A stretch of 64,000 nt of DNA from Mycobacteroides sp. LB1 (lineage in GTDB: Bacteria > Actinomycetota > Actinomycetes > Mycobacteriales > Mycobacteriaceae): the NCBI RefSeq assembly GCF_013449725.1, contig NZ_JACCFF010000001.1, positions 2,170,001 through 2,234,000 of the forward strand, given 5' to 3'. This document shows, piece after piece, positions 54,309 through 64,000 of the stretch. The stretch's first letter is position 1. Every line of letters begins with the position of its first letter. The notes under the pieces are model-generated. The model was given only the letters and a program-made list of their open reading frames with translations. It did no database searches and was not told the DNA's origin. Position numbers and translations under genes: made by a program.

Positions 54309-55508
54309 ATGGATCTTGCGAGCCCCACTGCCACAGACACCAGCCTGAAGTTCAGGGTTGCGCGCGACGACTTCGCCGATTCGGTGGCTTGGGTCGCTCG
54401 GAGCCTGCCCTCCAGGCCGACGGTTCCGGTGCTGGCAGGTGTGCTGCTGACTGCGCATGAAACCGGTTTGAGGCTGTCCGGCTTCGATTACGAGGTTTCC
54501 GCACAGGTGCAGGTGCCGGCCGAGGTCGCCGCGGCCGGTAGTGCGCTGGTCTCGGGTCGACTGCTTTCGGATATCACCCGGTCGTTACCCAACAAGCCGG
54601 TAGACGTGGCGCTGGAAGGCACGCGTCTGCTGATCAGCTGTGGAAGCGCGAAGTTCTCGTTGCCGAGCATGCCGGTCGAGGACTACCCGGCCTTGCCCTC
54701 GCTACCTGATGAGACTGGTGCTCTGCCCGCCGATGTGTTCGCGGAGGCTATCGGCCAGGTCGCGGTGGCAGCGGGCAAGGATGACACGCTGCCGATGCTG
54801 ACCGGTATTCGTGTCGAAATTAGCGGTGACACAGTGGTTTTGGCCGCAACCGATCGGTTCCGGCTGGCGGTGCGCGAGCTGAAGTGGACGTCGGGATCCA
54901 GTGAGGCCAATGCTGCCGTGCTGGTGCCGGCCAAGACCCTGTCGGAGGCTGCGAAGTCGGCGTCCAGTGGTTCGGATGTGCAGCTCGCGCTGGGAGCCGG
55001 TTCGTCCATCGGATCTGAGGGGCTGCTCGGGGTTGTTAGCGGCGGTAAGCGCAGCACCACCCGTCTGCTGGATGCGGAGTTCCCCAAGTTCCGCCAGCTG
55101 TTGCCTACCGAGCATACCGCGTTGGCGACGATCGCGATCGCGGAACTGGTAGAGGCCATCAAACGTGTTGCGCTGGTTGCCGATCGAGGCGCGCAGATCC
55201 GTTTGGAGTTCGAGCCCGGGCTGCTACGGCTGTCTGCCGGTGCTGACGATGTGGGTCGGGCCGAAGAAGAGCTGGAGGTGGAGTTCGTCGGAGAACCGCT
55301 GACCATCGCCTTCAACCCGACCTACCTGACGGATGGGCTGGGATCGCTGCACTCGAATCGAGTGACGTTTGGATTCACCACGCCCAGTCGTCCCGCAGTG
55401 CTGCGGCCGGCAGATGACGATCAAAGCTCGCCAGAAGGTCCCGGGCCGTTCACGGCGGCGCAAACTGAGTATGTCTATCTATTGATGCCAGTGCGTCTGC
55501 CCGGCTAG
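54309..55508 (+). CDS. dnaN: DNA polymerase III beta clamp
   Basis: A 399-aa sliding clamp with three similar domains of about 130 residues. It tethers polymerase III and other enzymes to DNA. Recognisable are [18 protein letters not shown] in domain 1, [12 protein letters not shown] in domain 2 and the C-terminal [12 protein letters not shown] that shapes the partner-binding pocket. ATG 54309 follows AAAGGGTATCC. It is the target of griselimycin in mycobacteria. Confidence 0.96.
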   Translation: MDLASPTATDTSLKFRVARDDFADSVAWVARSLPSRPTVPVLAGVLLTAHETGLRLSGFDYEVSAQVQVPAEVAAAGSALVSGRLLSDITRSLPNKPVDVALEGTRLLISCGSAKFSLPSMPVEDYPALPSLPDETGALPADVFAEAIGQVAVAAGKDDTLPMLTGIRVEISGDTVVLAATDRFRLAVRELKWTSGSSEANAAVLVPAKTLSEAAKSASSGSDVQLALGAGSSIGSEGLLGVVSGGKRSTTRLLDAEFPKFRQLLPTEHTALATIAIAELVEAIKRVALVADRGAQIRLEFEPGLLRLSAGADDVGRAEEELEVEFVGEPLTIAFNPTYLTDGLGSLHSNRVTFGFTTPSRPAVLRPADDDQSSPEGPGPFTAAQTEYVYLLMPVRLPG

Positions 55509-55557
55509 GGCGGGCGTCCCTAATGGCATACGGACTGGTCATCGGAGGTTATGGGTC

Positions 55558-56451
55558 ATGCAGCTGGGTTTGATCGGGTTGGGCAAGATGGGTTTCAATA
55601 TGCGCGACCGGCTACGCGCCGGCGGGCATGAGGTGATCGGATACGACCCGCGTCCCGAGGTCACCGATGTGGCGTCGCTCAACGCGTTGGCACAGGCGTT
55701 GGACGCGCCTCGAGTGGTGTGGGTAATGGTGCCGTCGGGACCGGTTACCCAGCAGACGATCGCAGAACTCGCCGCGGAGCTTTCGGAAGGCGACCTGGTG
55801 ATCGATGGCGGCAATTCGCGGTTCACCGAAGATCAGCCGAACGCAGATCTGTTGGCGGCCAAGGGAATCGGCTATATCGACGCGGGCGTCTCCGGAGGGG
55901 TGTGGGGCAAGGACAACGGCTACGGTCTGATGGTCGGAGGTAGTGACGCGGATGTGGCGCGCGCGATGCCGATATTCGACACGCTGCGTCCCGAGGGCGA
56001 CCAGGCTGACGGCTTCGTGCACGCCGGTCCGGTGGGAGCCGGTCACTACGCGAAAATGATCCACAACGGGATCGAGTACGGCCTCATGCATGCCTACGCC
56101 GAGGGCTACGAGCTGCTGGCGGCAGAACCGTTGATCACCGATGTGCAGGCAGTGCTACAGGCCTGGACCAAGGGCACAGTGGTGCGCTCATGGCTGTTGG
56201 ACCTGTTGGCCAAGGCATTGAAGGAAGACCCGGGATTGGATGCGATCTCCGGGTACACCGAGGATTCCGGTGAGGGCCGCTGGACTGTTGAAGAGGCCAT
56301 CAACCACCGGGTGCCGGTGCCGGTTATCGCGGCCTCGTTGTTCGCACGGTTTGCGTCTCGGCAAGAGGATTCGCCCGCGATGAAGGCCGTCTCAGCGCTG
56401 CGTAACCAGTTCGGTGGCCACGCGGTCAAACGCGTCGGTCTCTCTGGCTAA
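55558..56451 (+). CDS. gnd: 6-phosphogluconate dehydrogenase, short form
   Basis: A 297-aa oxidoreductase that decarboxylates 6-phosphogluconate to ribulose 5-phosphate. The cofactor motif is GLIGLGKMGFNM, the substrate motif VIDGGNSRF and the catalytic lysine sits in GAGHYAKMIHNGIEYG. It is the short form common in actinobacteria, often with NAD preference. The ATG follows GGAGG by 9 nt. Its place between dnaN and recF is shared by several mycobacteria but not by M. tuberculosis. Confidence 0.94.
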   Translation: MQLGLIGLGKMGFNMRDRLRAGGHEVIGYDPRPEVTDVASLNALAQALDAPRVVWVMVPSGPVTQQTIAELAAELSEGDLVIDGGNSRFTEDQPNADLLAAKGIGYIDAGVSGGVWGKDNGYGLMVGGSDADVARAMPIFDTLRPEGDQADGFVHAGPVGAGHYAKMIHNGIEYGLMHAYAEGYELLAAEPLITDVQAVLQAWTKGTVVRSWLLDLLAKALKEDPGLDAISGYTEDSGEGRWTVEEAINHRVPVPVIAASLFARFASRQEDSPAMKAVSALRNQFGGHAVKRVGLSG

Positions 56452-56469
56452 GGCAGGCGCGCGGACTCG

Positions 56470-57618
56470 GTGTACGTACGACAGTTGGGATTGCGGGACT
56501 TCCGGTCATGGGAGCACGTCGACCTGGAGCTCGAACCCGGACGCACCGTGTTCGTCGGACCGAATGGCTACGGCAAGACGAATATTGTTGAGGCACTGTG
56601 GTATTCGTCTACATTGTCGTCGCACCGGGTTTCCACCGACGCACCACTGATTCGCAATGGTGGCGAGCGGGCGGTGGTGTCGACCATCGTGGTGAACGAA
56701 GGTCGCGAGCTGGCGATCGACCTGGAAATCGCGGCCGGCCGGGCCAACAAGGCCCGGATAAACCGGTCGCCGGTGCGCAGTCCGCGCGAGATCGTCGGGA
56801 TTTTGCACGCAGTGCTCTTCGCGCCCGAAGACCTGTCACTGGTGCGCGGAGATCCCTCGGACCGGCGCCGATTCCTCGACGATCTGCTGATTCAACGTCG
56901 ACCCCGGATGGCGGGTGTGCGTGCGGACTACGACAAGGTACTGCGGCAGCGAACCGCACTACTCAAGACCGCAGGGGCCGCACTTCGTCAACGTAACGAC
57001 CAAAGTGTGCTGGACACCCTTGATGTCTGGGACGGGCACCTGGTCGCTCATGGTGCTGAATTGCTTTCTGCACGAATCGAATTGGTGGCTGTGCTACGAC
57101 CACTGGTGGAGAAGTCCTATCAGCTGTTGGCGCCGGCCTCACGTGCGGCGGATATCGCGTACCGCAGCAGCGTCGAGGGTGTCGGCGAAGAATCGTCAGT
57201 GGAACACCTCGCCGACGCACTGCATGCCGGACTGGTTACAAAACGGTCTGCGGAGATCGAGCGCGGGGTCTGCCTGGTGGGTCCGCACAGAGATGATGTG
57301 GAACTGCGGCTCGGTGACGGACCCGCCAAGGGCTTCGCCAGTCACGGGGAGTCGTGGTCGTTTGCGCTGGCGCTGCGGTTGGCGGCATTCGATCTGCTGC
57401 GCGCCGACGGCACCGACCCACTATTAATGCTCGACGACGTGTTCGCGGAACTGGACGGCGCCCGGCGCCGGTGTTTGGCCGAGGTCGCTGCGGATGCAGA
57501 GCAGGTTCTGGTGACAGCGGCGGTTCCGGACGATGTTCCCGAGGAATTGTCGGCGCGCACGGTTACCGTCGACATACGGGAAGATCCCGAGGGACGGAAG
57601 TCGGTGGTGCATGAGTGA
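56470..57618 (+). CDS. recF: Recombination mediator RecF
   Basis: A 382-aa SMC-like ATPase that helps load RecA at single-strand gaps. Walker A is [16 protein letters not shown] (about 30-45), the ABC signature is in [15 protein letters not shown], and Walker B is [13 protein letters not shown]. The start is GTG 56470, 18 nt after gnd. The last 8 bp overlap the next gene. Confidence 0.95.
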   Translation: MYVRQLGLRDFRSWEHVDLELEPGRTVFVGPNGYGKTNIVEALWYSSTLSSHRVSTDAPLIRNGGERAVVSTIVVNEGRELAIDLEIAAGRANKARINRSPVRSPREIVGILHAVLFAPEDLSLVRGDPSDRRRFLDDLLIQRRPRMAGVRADYDKVLRQRTALLKTAGAALRQRNDQSVLDTLDVWDGHLVAHGAELLSARIELVAVLRPLVEKSYQLLAPASRAADIAYRSSVEGVGEESSVEHLADALHAGLVTKRSAEIERGVCLVGPHRDDVELRLGDGPAKGFASHGESWSFALALRLAAFDLLRADGTDPLLMLDDVFAELDGARRRCLAEVAADAEQVLVTAAVPDDVPEELSARTVTVDIREDPEGRKSVVHE

Positions 57619-58162
57619 GGACGAGGCCTGGCCGCCGGAGCACTTGGCCGGGGTGAAGGGGATGGACTTGGTGCGCCGGGTGCTGGAGGAGGCACGTGGC
57701 GCGGCCAAGGAGCAAGGCAAGGACATCGGTCGCGGAGGCAGGTCACCACAGCAGCGGCGCCGAGTCGCCGGAGGCCGTAGAAGCTGGTCGGGGCCGGGCC
57801 CGGACGCACGGGATCCACAGCTGTTGGGAAGGGCTGCAGGGGATTTGGCGAACCGCCGGGGCTGGAGCTCCCGGGTGTCCGAGGGTGCGGTGTTCGGGCG
57901 GTGGGACGCTGTTGTCGGCGAGCAGATCGCCGCGCATGCGGCGCCGACCTCGTTAAATGAGGGTGTGTTGACGGTCGCGGCGGAGTCCACTGCCTGGGCG
58001 ACGCAGCTGCGGTTGGTGCAGGCACAGCTGCTGGCGAAGATCGCGGCGGCGGTGGGCGACGGTGTGGTGACGAGTCTGAAGATCTCCGGACCGACGGCGC
58101 CGTCGTGGCGCAAGGGGCCGCGACATATTGCCGGGCGCGGGCCGCGGGACACCTACGGCTGA
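57611..58162 (+). CDS. dciA: DciA-type helicase loader (DUF721)
   Basis: A 183-aa protein of the DUF721 family (Rv0004). DciA is the ancestral bacterial loader or stabiliser of the replicative helicase DnaB. The conserved KH-like domain lies at about 75-165 ([19 protein letters not shown] and [15 protein letters not shown]). The N-terminal 70 residues are basic and disordered. ATG 57611 is inside the recF 3' end. Confidence 0.9.
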   Translation: MSEDEAWPPEHLAGVKGMDLVRRVLEEARGAAKEQGKDIGRGGRSPQQRRRVAGGRRSWSGPGPDARDPQLLGRAAGDLANRRGWSSRVSEGAVFGRWDAVVGEQIAAHAAPTSLNEGVLTVAAESTAWATQLRLVQAQLLAKIAAAVGDGVVTSLKISGPTAPSWRKGPRHIAGRGPRDTYG

Positions 58163-58333
58163 GCGCTCATCGCCACGCCGTGGCTCGGATCTGCCTTGCC
58201 GACCGTCAGGACCCAGACCGATTCGAGATATGCGACGGACGGCGTAAATAGAGGGGACGAAACGTGCCCTGAAACCAGTTGCCGTCGGTGCCGACCAGTA
58301 GGATGGCCATAACACCGATCGCTGGGTCCGTGA

Positions 58334-60403
<2,070 letters not shown>

Positions 60404-60493
60404 GGACTACTTGCTCGCCCGGCGAGATAGTTGCGGATTCAACTAGTTTGAAAATGTCTTCCTCAGTGATGGAACCGGGCTCCGGATTCTGCC

Positions 60494-60513
60494 GTCCTAC
60501 CTACAAGTAGGAC
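60494..60513. promoter_or_regulatory. Palindrome before double-WxG gene
   Basis: GTCCTAC-CTACAA-GTAGGAC has 7-bp perfect arms and contains a nested CCTAC-AA-GTAGG. It ends 18 bp before the GTG start, just upstream of AGAGGAG. It may be an operator, or an RNA hairpin beside the ribosome binding site. Confidence 0.5.
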
Positions 60514-60531
60514 TGACAGAGGAGAATGGCT

Positions 60532-61725
60532 GTGGCCGAGACGTTCAAGGTAGAACCCGATCAGCTATCGGGTTTTGGTGGTGCAACGCGTGAGCTGGGC
60601 CAGTACGTCGACAAGATCACGACTTTGATCGGCACCGAGGGGGTCCCGAAGTCGGGCTGGGACGGCTTGATGTCGGAACTGAAGGGTACGGCCGACGGCA
60701 TGATGGTCTCGACGCGAGATCGTTACGACCAGCGTCAAGAGGCTGTTCACATGACCGGGGACGAACTGGTGACGCTGTCCCGCGAGTATGCACGAACCGA
60801 ATACCACAATGGCGCTCGAATTCGAGAGACATCGCACCCGTTTGAGCACGACAGTCCGAACTCGCAAGACCCGGTGCCGTTTGGGAAGCCGTTCACATAC
60901 GGAGCGCTGCCCGATCTCACTGCGCCCGAAACGATTCAGGCAGATTTGGTCCCAATCGTGCGTGAACGAGTCGACTGGCTGGCGGACGCCGACGAGTACA
61001 TTAAGGCGCTGGTGGGGTGGAGCCCGATCAACGACACCTTCTTGCCGTTGATCGGGAACTGGGAGGAGCTCAACCGTCTGGGGCAGGTCTACGAGAAGTC
61101 GGGCAACGGCGCGGAGGCTGTTGGGCGCGAACTCGCCGGAATGACAAAGCGGATCGAGCCAACGTGGGACGGGGCGGCTGCCCAGGCCTTTGCGCCCTAT
61201 GCGGACCGGCTTTCAAAAGGGTTGCAGGCCGAGGGTCCCGTCATGCGGACCTTCAGGCTCTGCATGGGTCAGCTTGTGGAGCAAATCAAGAAGATGATCG
61301 GCACCCTGACCGATATGGTGATCACCAAATTGGCAGAAGAAGTGCAGATAGACAACTTCAGCGACCTGCTCAAGTTTCTTGCGAAAAAGGTTCCCGGAGC
61401 TGGAACAGCGGCGCAGATTGCGCGGCTCGTTCAGATACTCAAGCAGGTGTATGACGAGGCGACCAAGCTCATGGAGCAAATCAAAAAGGGAGTCGAGCTC
61501 GTTAAGGATGTGATCGAGTTCGCGAAGGATCCCGCGGCGTTCGTGCAAAAGAAGGGACAGGAGTTCCTCGCGAAGGCCACGGAGGGTTCCGCGGGTATGA
61601 AGGTCAATCCGGAGTTGATCAAGAACGTCACGGCGGCCGTTCAGCAGGCCCCGAGAATTCAACAAGCACCGAAAGACGGATACTGGGGTGGCGACAGCGG
61701 AACACCTTGGGGTGATGGCAGATGA
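60532..61725 (+). CDS. Double-WxG type VII secretion-like protein
   Basis: A 397-aa, almost fully helical protein. The N-terminal part resembles WXG100 proteins: MAETFKVEPDQL, the turn W43-D-G45 and a secretion-type Y86-xxx-E90 (YARTE). A second WxG turn, W212-D-G214 (PTWDGAAAQAFAPYADRL), sits in a second helical hairpin. Residues about 245-355 are an amphipathic helical region (many K/E) and the tail is Gly/Pro-rich. It has no signal peptide. Export by an ESX system is likely but no ESX core genes are here. GTG 60532 is preferred to ATG 60526 because the AGGAG then has proper spacing. Overlaps the next start (ATGA). Confidence 0.72.
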   Translation: MAETFKVEPDQLSGFGGATRELGQYVDKITTLIGTEGVPKSGWDGLMSELKGTADGMMVSTRDRYDQRQEAVHMTGDELVTLSREYARTEYHNGARIRETSHPFEHDSPNSQDPVPFGKPFTYGALPDLTAPETIQADLVPIVRERVDWLADADEYIKALVGWSPINDTFLPLIGNWEELNRLGQVYEKSGNGAEAVGRELAGMTKRIEPTWDGAAAQAFAPYADRLSKGLQAEGPVMRTFRLCMGQLVEQIKKMIGTLTDMVITKLAEEVQIDNFSDLLKFLAKKVPGAGTAAQIARLVQILKQVYDEATKLMEQIKKGVELVKDVIEFAKDPAAFVQKKGQEFLAKATEGSAGMKVNPELIKNVTAAVQQAPRIQQAPKDGYWGGDSGTPWGDGR

Positions 61726-61949
61726 CCGAGGACGAAACTTCCACGGCGATTGAAATGATTCTTGAGACGGTATACACCGGCATCGCTGATATGGAGACCG
61801 TGCGGCTGGCCACGGAAGAGTTCATGAATACCCCTCTTTGTGTACCGGACGCGGAGCTGGAGCCGGTGGAACGTCCGAGAACTTTGTCAGAGCTGGAAGA
61901 AGACGACTTCTATACGTTCCGGGGATCTGTCCGGAAGAGTGAATGGTGA
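61722..61949 (+). CDS. 75-aa acidic hypothetical protein
   Basis: A small, strongly acidic helical protein (TEDETSTAIEMILETVY at its start, ELEEDDFYTFRG near its end), without membrane segment. No family recognised. It is translationally coupled on both sides, to the double-WxG gene (ATGA overlap) and to the lipoprotein gene (7-bp overlap). A chaperone, immunity or adaptor role for the upstream protein is possible but unsupported by sequence. Confidence 0.6.
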   Translation: MTEDETSTAIEMILETVYTGIADMETVRLATEEFMNTPLCVPDAELEPVERPRTLSELEEDDFYTFRGSVRKSEW

Positions 61950-62530
61950 ATATGACGTTGCAGCGCATGGTTATGGTGGCAGCTCTACTGGCAGTCGGGT
62001 TGGCTGGAACGGCATGTGGGAGTGGGAAATCCGAAGGAGCTCCGTCGGGAAGCACTTCGTCCAGCCCATCGACAACACTCAAGAACTCCGGATACGAGCC
62101 GTTCACCCCGCAGACAGATCCGTGCAGCCTGATTCAGCCCGAGGAATTGGTCCGCCAGGGCTTAGCGCCATTGACGGGTGCCGCAGAACAAGATGATTCA
62201 GGCATGCAGACATGCCGATACCAGGATGCCGCGCATAGCTTCGTGGCCACCGTGACCCTGTTCAATCACCGTGGACTTGCTGACAGTTACCGCGATCTCA
62301 AACAACGGACGATCGACTCGCAAGGCGTTACCGTCCTCATCCTCACCGACGAACCAGCCAAGTGTGGTGCGGATCTGGTGGATTCGGCGAACGTAGCGCA
62401 ATTCGATTTCGAGCCGACGCCTGAGGCAGTGGCAGCCGCGGCATTGCCGACTGCACAGACGTGGTGCGACCTATCGGCCCCCACAATCGTTGAGGCTGGC
62501 AAGCGCTTGGGGTGGGCAAAGCCGAAGTAG
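61943..62530 (+). CDS. DUF3558-like lipoprotein
   Basis: A 195-aa exported lipoprotein. A signal peptide of about 24 residues ends in LAGTAC, a slightly unusual lipobox. A Ser/Thr-rich linker (about 27-47) leads to a domain with TDPCSLIQPEELVRQGL and four cysteines (CSL, QTCRYQD, AKCGAD, TWCDLS), typical of DUF3558. The ligand is unknown. Starts: ATG 61943, GTG 61946 or ATG 61952. It is third in the operon with the double-WxG protein. Confidence 0.75.
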   Translation: MVNMTLQRMVMVAALLAVGLAGTACGSGKSEGAPSGSTSSSPSTTLKNSGYEPFTPQTDPCSLIQPEELVRQGLAPLTGAAEQDDSGMQTCRYQDAAHSFVATVTLFNHRGLADSYRDLKQRTIDSQGVTVLILTDEPAKCGADLVDSANVAQFDFEPTPEAVAAAALPTAQTWCDLSAPTIVEAGKRLGWAKPK

Positions 62531-62554
62531 CTGTTCCCCACAGTGCGTCGAGGG

Positions 62555-62864
62555 TCAGTCGCCCAAGGGATTCTGAGTCGGGGCCGTCTCACTCAGATAG
62601 GCGAGTAGCACGTCGACAAGACGAGTCCCTATAGCGAGCTGCGTTGTCGATGGCGTGAACGTTCTTGAGGTGGCTCCCGGTGCCGGCCTCGGGGCAGGCG
62701 TCCAGGTCGACGAAGATGATCCACAACTGGTGACGGGCCAGATCATCGGTGGACGCACTGACCTTGGTGAACACCCCGTCGCGTAGGCCGTCTTCAAGGG
62801 CCTTGGAACCGTCCGTGTGAGCGGCGGTGTCGTAGCCGGGCTGACTTGAGCGGCGCAGTGGTCC
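62555..62864 (-). pseudogene. Decayed in-frame continuation of EspC-like gene
   Basis: After the TGA of the small T7SS-like gene, the same reading frame stays open to 62589 with high GC at third positions (GYDTAAHTDGSKALEDGLRD, then LARHQLWIIFVDLDACPEAG). Near 62650 coding character moves to another frame, ending LVDVLLAYLSETAP with a stop at 62555. It looks like a former C-terminal half broken by a nonsense codon and a frameshift. No start of its own is convincing. Its original function is unknown. Confidence 0.5.
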
Positions 62865-63173
62865 TCAGCTCTGGCGCGAGGGGTCGCCACCAAGCCCCGA
62901 GGCGGTCCGGTCATCAGTTCCCGTGAAGGCGTTACTAGTCATTCGAAGCTTGTCGCGATAGTCATCACAACTCGCACCGCCGTGGGTCATCAGCCCAGCC
63001 AGCCGCTCGATCGCCGGCCCGACATCCGCCATCTGCTCGGAGTAGTGAGAACCAAAGGTCTCCGCTCGCATCTCGCAGGACCGCACCTTGTCTCCCTGAG
63101 CGCGGAGGCCCTCGGCGGCCCGGCCCCACACACCTGCCAACTTTTCAACACCATCAGAGTCGATGTACGTCAT
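62865..63173 (-). CDS. EspC-like type VII secretion target
   Basis: A 102-aa protein resembling the DUF2580/EspC group. It begins MTYIDSDGVEKLAGVWGRAA, has a helical hairpin and a central MADVGPAIERLAGLM, with two cysteines. ATG 63173 has AAGGAGG 9 nt upstream. No signal peptide, consistent with ESX export. It lies convergent to the lipoprotein gene. The stop may be a nonsense mutation, since coding signal continues in frame after it. Confidence 0.65.
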   Translation of the reverse strand: MTYIDSDGVEKLAGVWGRAAEGLRAQGDKVRSCEMRAETFGSHYSEQMADVGPAIERLAGLMTHGGASCDDYRDKLRMTSNAFTGTDDRTASGLGGDPSRQS

Positions 63174-63284
63174 CAGAGCGGCCCTCCTTGCACACGGCAC
63201 ACGCTGTAGAAACCTCTATCTGAAGCTTCAACTACGTACTTGGACGCGCGCTCGTGCGAATCGGTTCCATAAATTTGGGGCGGG

Positions 63285-64000
63285 TTACAGCCCCGGGCAG
63301 GTGGCGGTGAGTTCGACGGGGTGGGGCTCGTCGTAGGCCTTCTGTTGATCGATCCGATACAGATCGGCCTTGATGTGAAAGGTATTGCCGTCTTTGGTCA
63401 CCGACGCATCGGCGGGAACGCGGGTCGTGTAGCTGAACAGTGCTCCGCCCACATTTCCGGAAAGTACTGCATCATCCTTCACATCGAAAGTGAGGCTGTT
63501 TCCTGGCTTACCCAGGGCGGGTTTAACTCCGATCCTCAAGGAGCCGTTCGGTTCTCGGCTGCAGTAAGCGGCATCGGTGCCGTCGACCAGGAGTCTGCCG
63601 TCGACCGTCGCGTCGACGTGTGGCCCCTTCGGGTCGGGTGCGGGAGGGGCTGGTGGAGTCGACGGCTGCCGCGGATTGGGATAGGCGGGGCATGTTGCGG
63701 TGACGGTGAACGGAATCGGTTTAGGCTCGCCGGGGTCCAGATTCAAGAACACCACGCCCGAAACGCTGTACGTCGGGCCTTGCACCACGACGGTGGGTGG
63801 GGATGGCAGATGCGACCACGTCTTCCACAGGTACGTGCCTCGTCCCGGTACACCGATCTGGATCTCGTCCACGGTGGAGGTCGCGGTGTCCAGCCGCAGG
63901 CTCAACGAACTCCCTTGTGGCGCAGTACTAAAGCCGATCGTGGTTTCGTTACTGAACCCGAGACAGGCCGGGTCGTTGAACGTCGACGGGTTTCCGTCGA
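63285..64000 (-). CDS. Secreted protein with two LpqH-like domains (partial)
   Basis: The frame stays open to the right edge, so the N-terminus lies outside the window. At least 238 codons are present. Two units share the LpqH (19-kDa antigen) pattern: a first with NDPACLGFSNETT... PFTVTATCP, and a second with DAAYCSREPNG... PVELTATCPGL. Each has a paired cysteine at both ends. A PPAPPAPDP linker joins them. The second unit also has VTKDGNTFHIKADLY, close to the LpqH ATKDGSHYKI region. It is likely a secreted or lipid-anchored surface protein. No internal start is convincing, since the coding pattern continues upstream of 63905. Confidence 0.7.
   Translation of the reverse strand, partial: DGNPSTFNDPACLGFSNETTIGFSTAPQGSSLSLRLDTATSTVDEIQIGVPGRGTYLWKTWSHLPSPPTVVVQGPTYSVSGVVFLNLDPGEPKPIPFTVTATCPAYPNPRQPSTPPAPPAPDPKGPHVDATVDGRLLVDGTDAAYCSREPNGSLRIGVKPALGKPGNSLTFDVKDDAVLSGNVGGALFSYTTRVPADASVTKDGNTFHIKADLYRIDQQKAYDEPHPVELTATCPGL

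Noticed and set aside
62555..62914. 119-codon minus-strand frame as an intact gene
   Set aside because: Its first half is Pro/Thr/Arg/Ser-biased and lacks coding signal, which is in another frame there; only the last 25 codons look like former coding sequence.

Overview
The window is high-GC actinobacterial chromosome carrying the replication origin of a mycobacterium. The gene order rpmH-dnaA-oriC-dnaN-gnd-recF-dciA-gyrB, preceded by the parB-parA-rsmG-jag-yidC-yidD-rnpA block, is the standard mycobacterial origin neighbourhood. Three features point to a rapidly growing species, most likely of the Mycobacteroides abscessus/chelonae group: gnd lies between dnaN and recF, a glucosylglycerate hydrolase gene is present, and gyrB is followed by type VII-secretion-like genes instead of gyrA. 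The species is inferred from gene content, not proven. No rRNA, tRNA, insertion sequence or CRISPR array was found.

Layout. (1) 1-5.9 kb: two tandem DUF1707 membrane proteins, a PadR regulator, ino1, an F420-type luciferase-like oxidoreductase and an amino-acid permease. (2) 5.9-9.7 kb: a leftward catabolic operon (SDR, TetR, acyl-CoA dehydrogenase, APH-like phosphotransferase) with a perfect 19-bp inverted repeat at its head. (3) 9.7-14.5 kb: a lipoprotein and the bkdABC branched-chain keto-acid dehydrogenase operon, divergent from an Lrp/AsnC regulator. (4) 14.5-27.6 kb: glucosylglycerate hydrolase, SDR, leuS, an Mtc28-like secreted protein, small membrane proteins, DUF445, an Abi-alpha-like protein, YqgE, and an MFS/DinB-like/PapA5-like operon. 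(5) 27.5-31.3 kb: an acidic DxDxDG-repeat protein, a TSUP permease, pcnA and the mutT4-type Nudix gene. (6) 31.3-41.7 kb: the cell-envelope and redox block (DUF6049, murJ fused to a pseudokinase, sigM, anti-sigma factor, trxB, trxC, cwlM). (7) 41.7-45.9 kb: an accessory P450/ferredoxin/membrane-protein cassette with a divergent TetR regulator, then a conserved hypothetical. (8) 46.2-60.4 kb: partition genes, two perfect parS sites, membrane insertion and ribosome/RNase P genes, dnaA, oriC, dnaN, gnd, recF, dciA, gyrB. (9) 60.5-64.0 kb: an accessory segment with a protein carrying two WxG motifs, a 75-aa acidic protein, a lipoprotein, a small EspC-like protein with a decayed in-frame continuation, and a secreted protein with two LpqH-like domains running off the right edge.

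Genes work together as a core of replication initiation (DnaA, DnaN, DciA, GyrB), segregation (ParAB-parS) and envelope assembly (MurJ, CwlM, YidC), with metabolic operons further out. Strands mostly follow replication: leftward genes dominate just left of oriC and rightward genes to its right. oriC shows nine-mer DnaA boxes, then a GC spacer, CTA triplets and an AT-rich stretch, matching the basal-unwinding architecture known from Bacillus. Several genes have a TAnnnT -10 element 6-8 nt before the start codon, which implies leaderless mRNAs. The segment right of gyrB is the best candidate for something undescribed.
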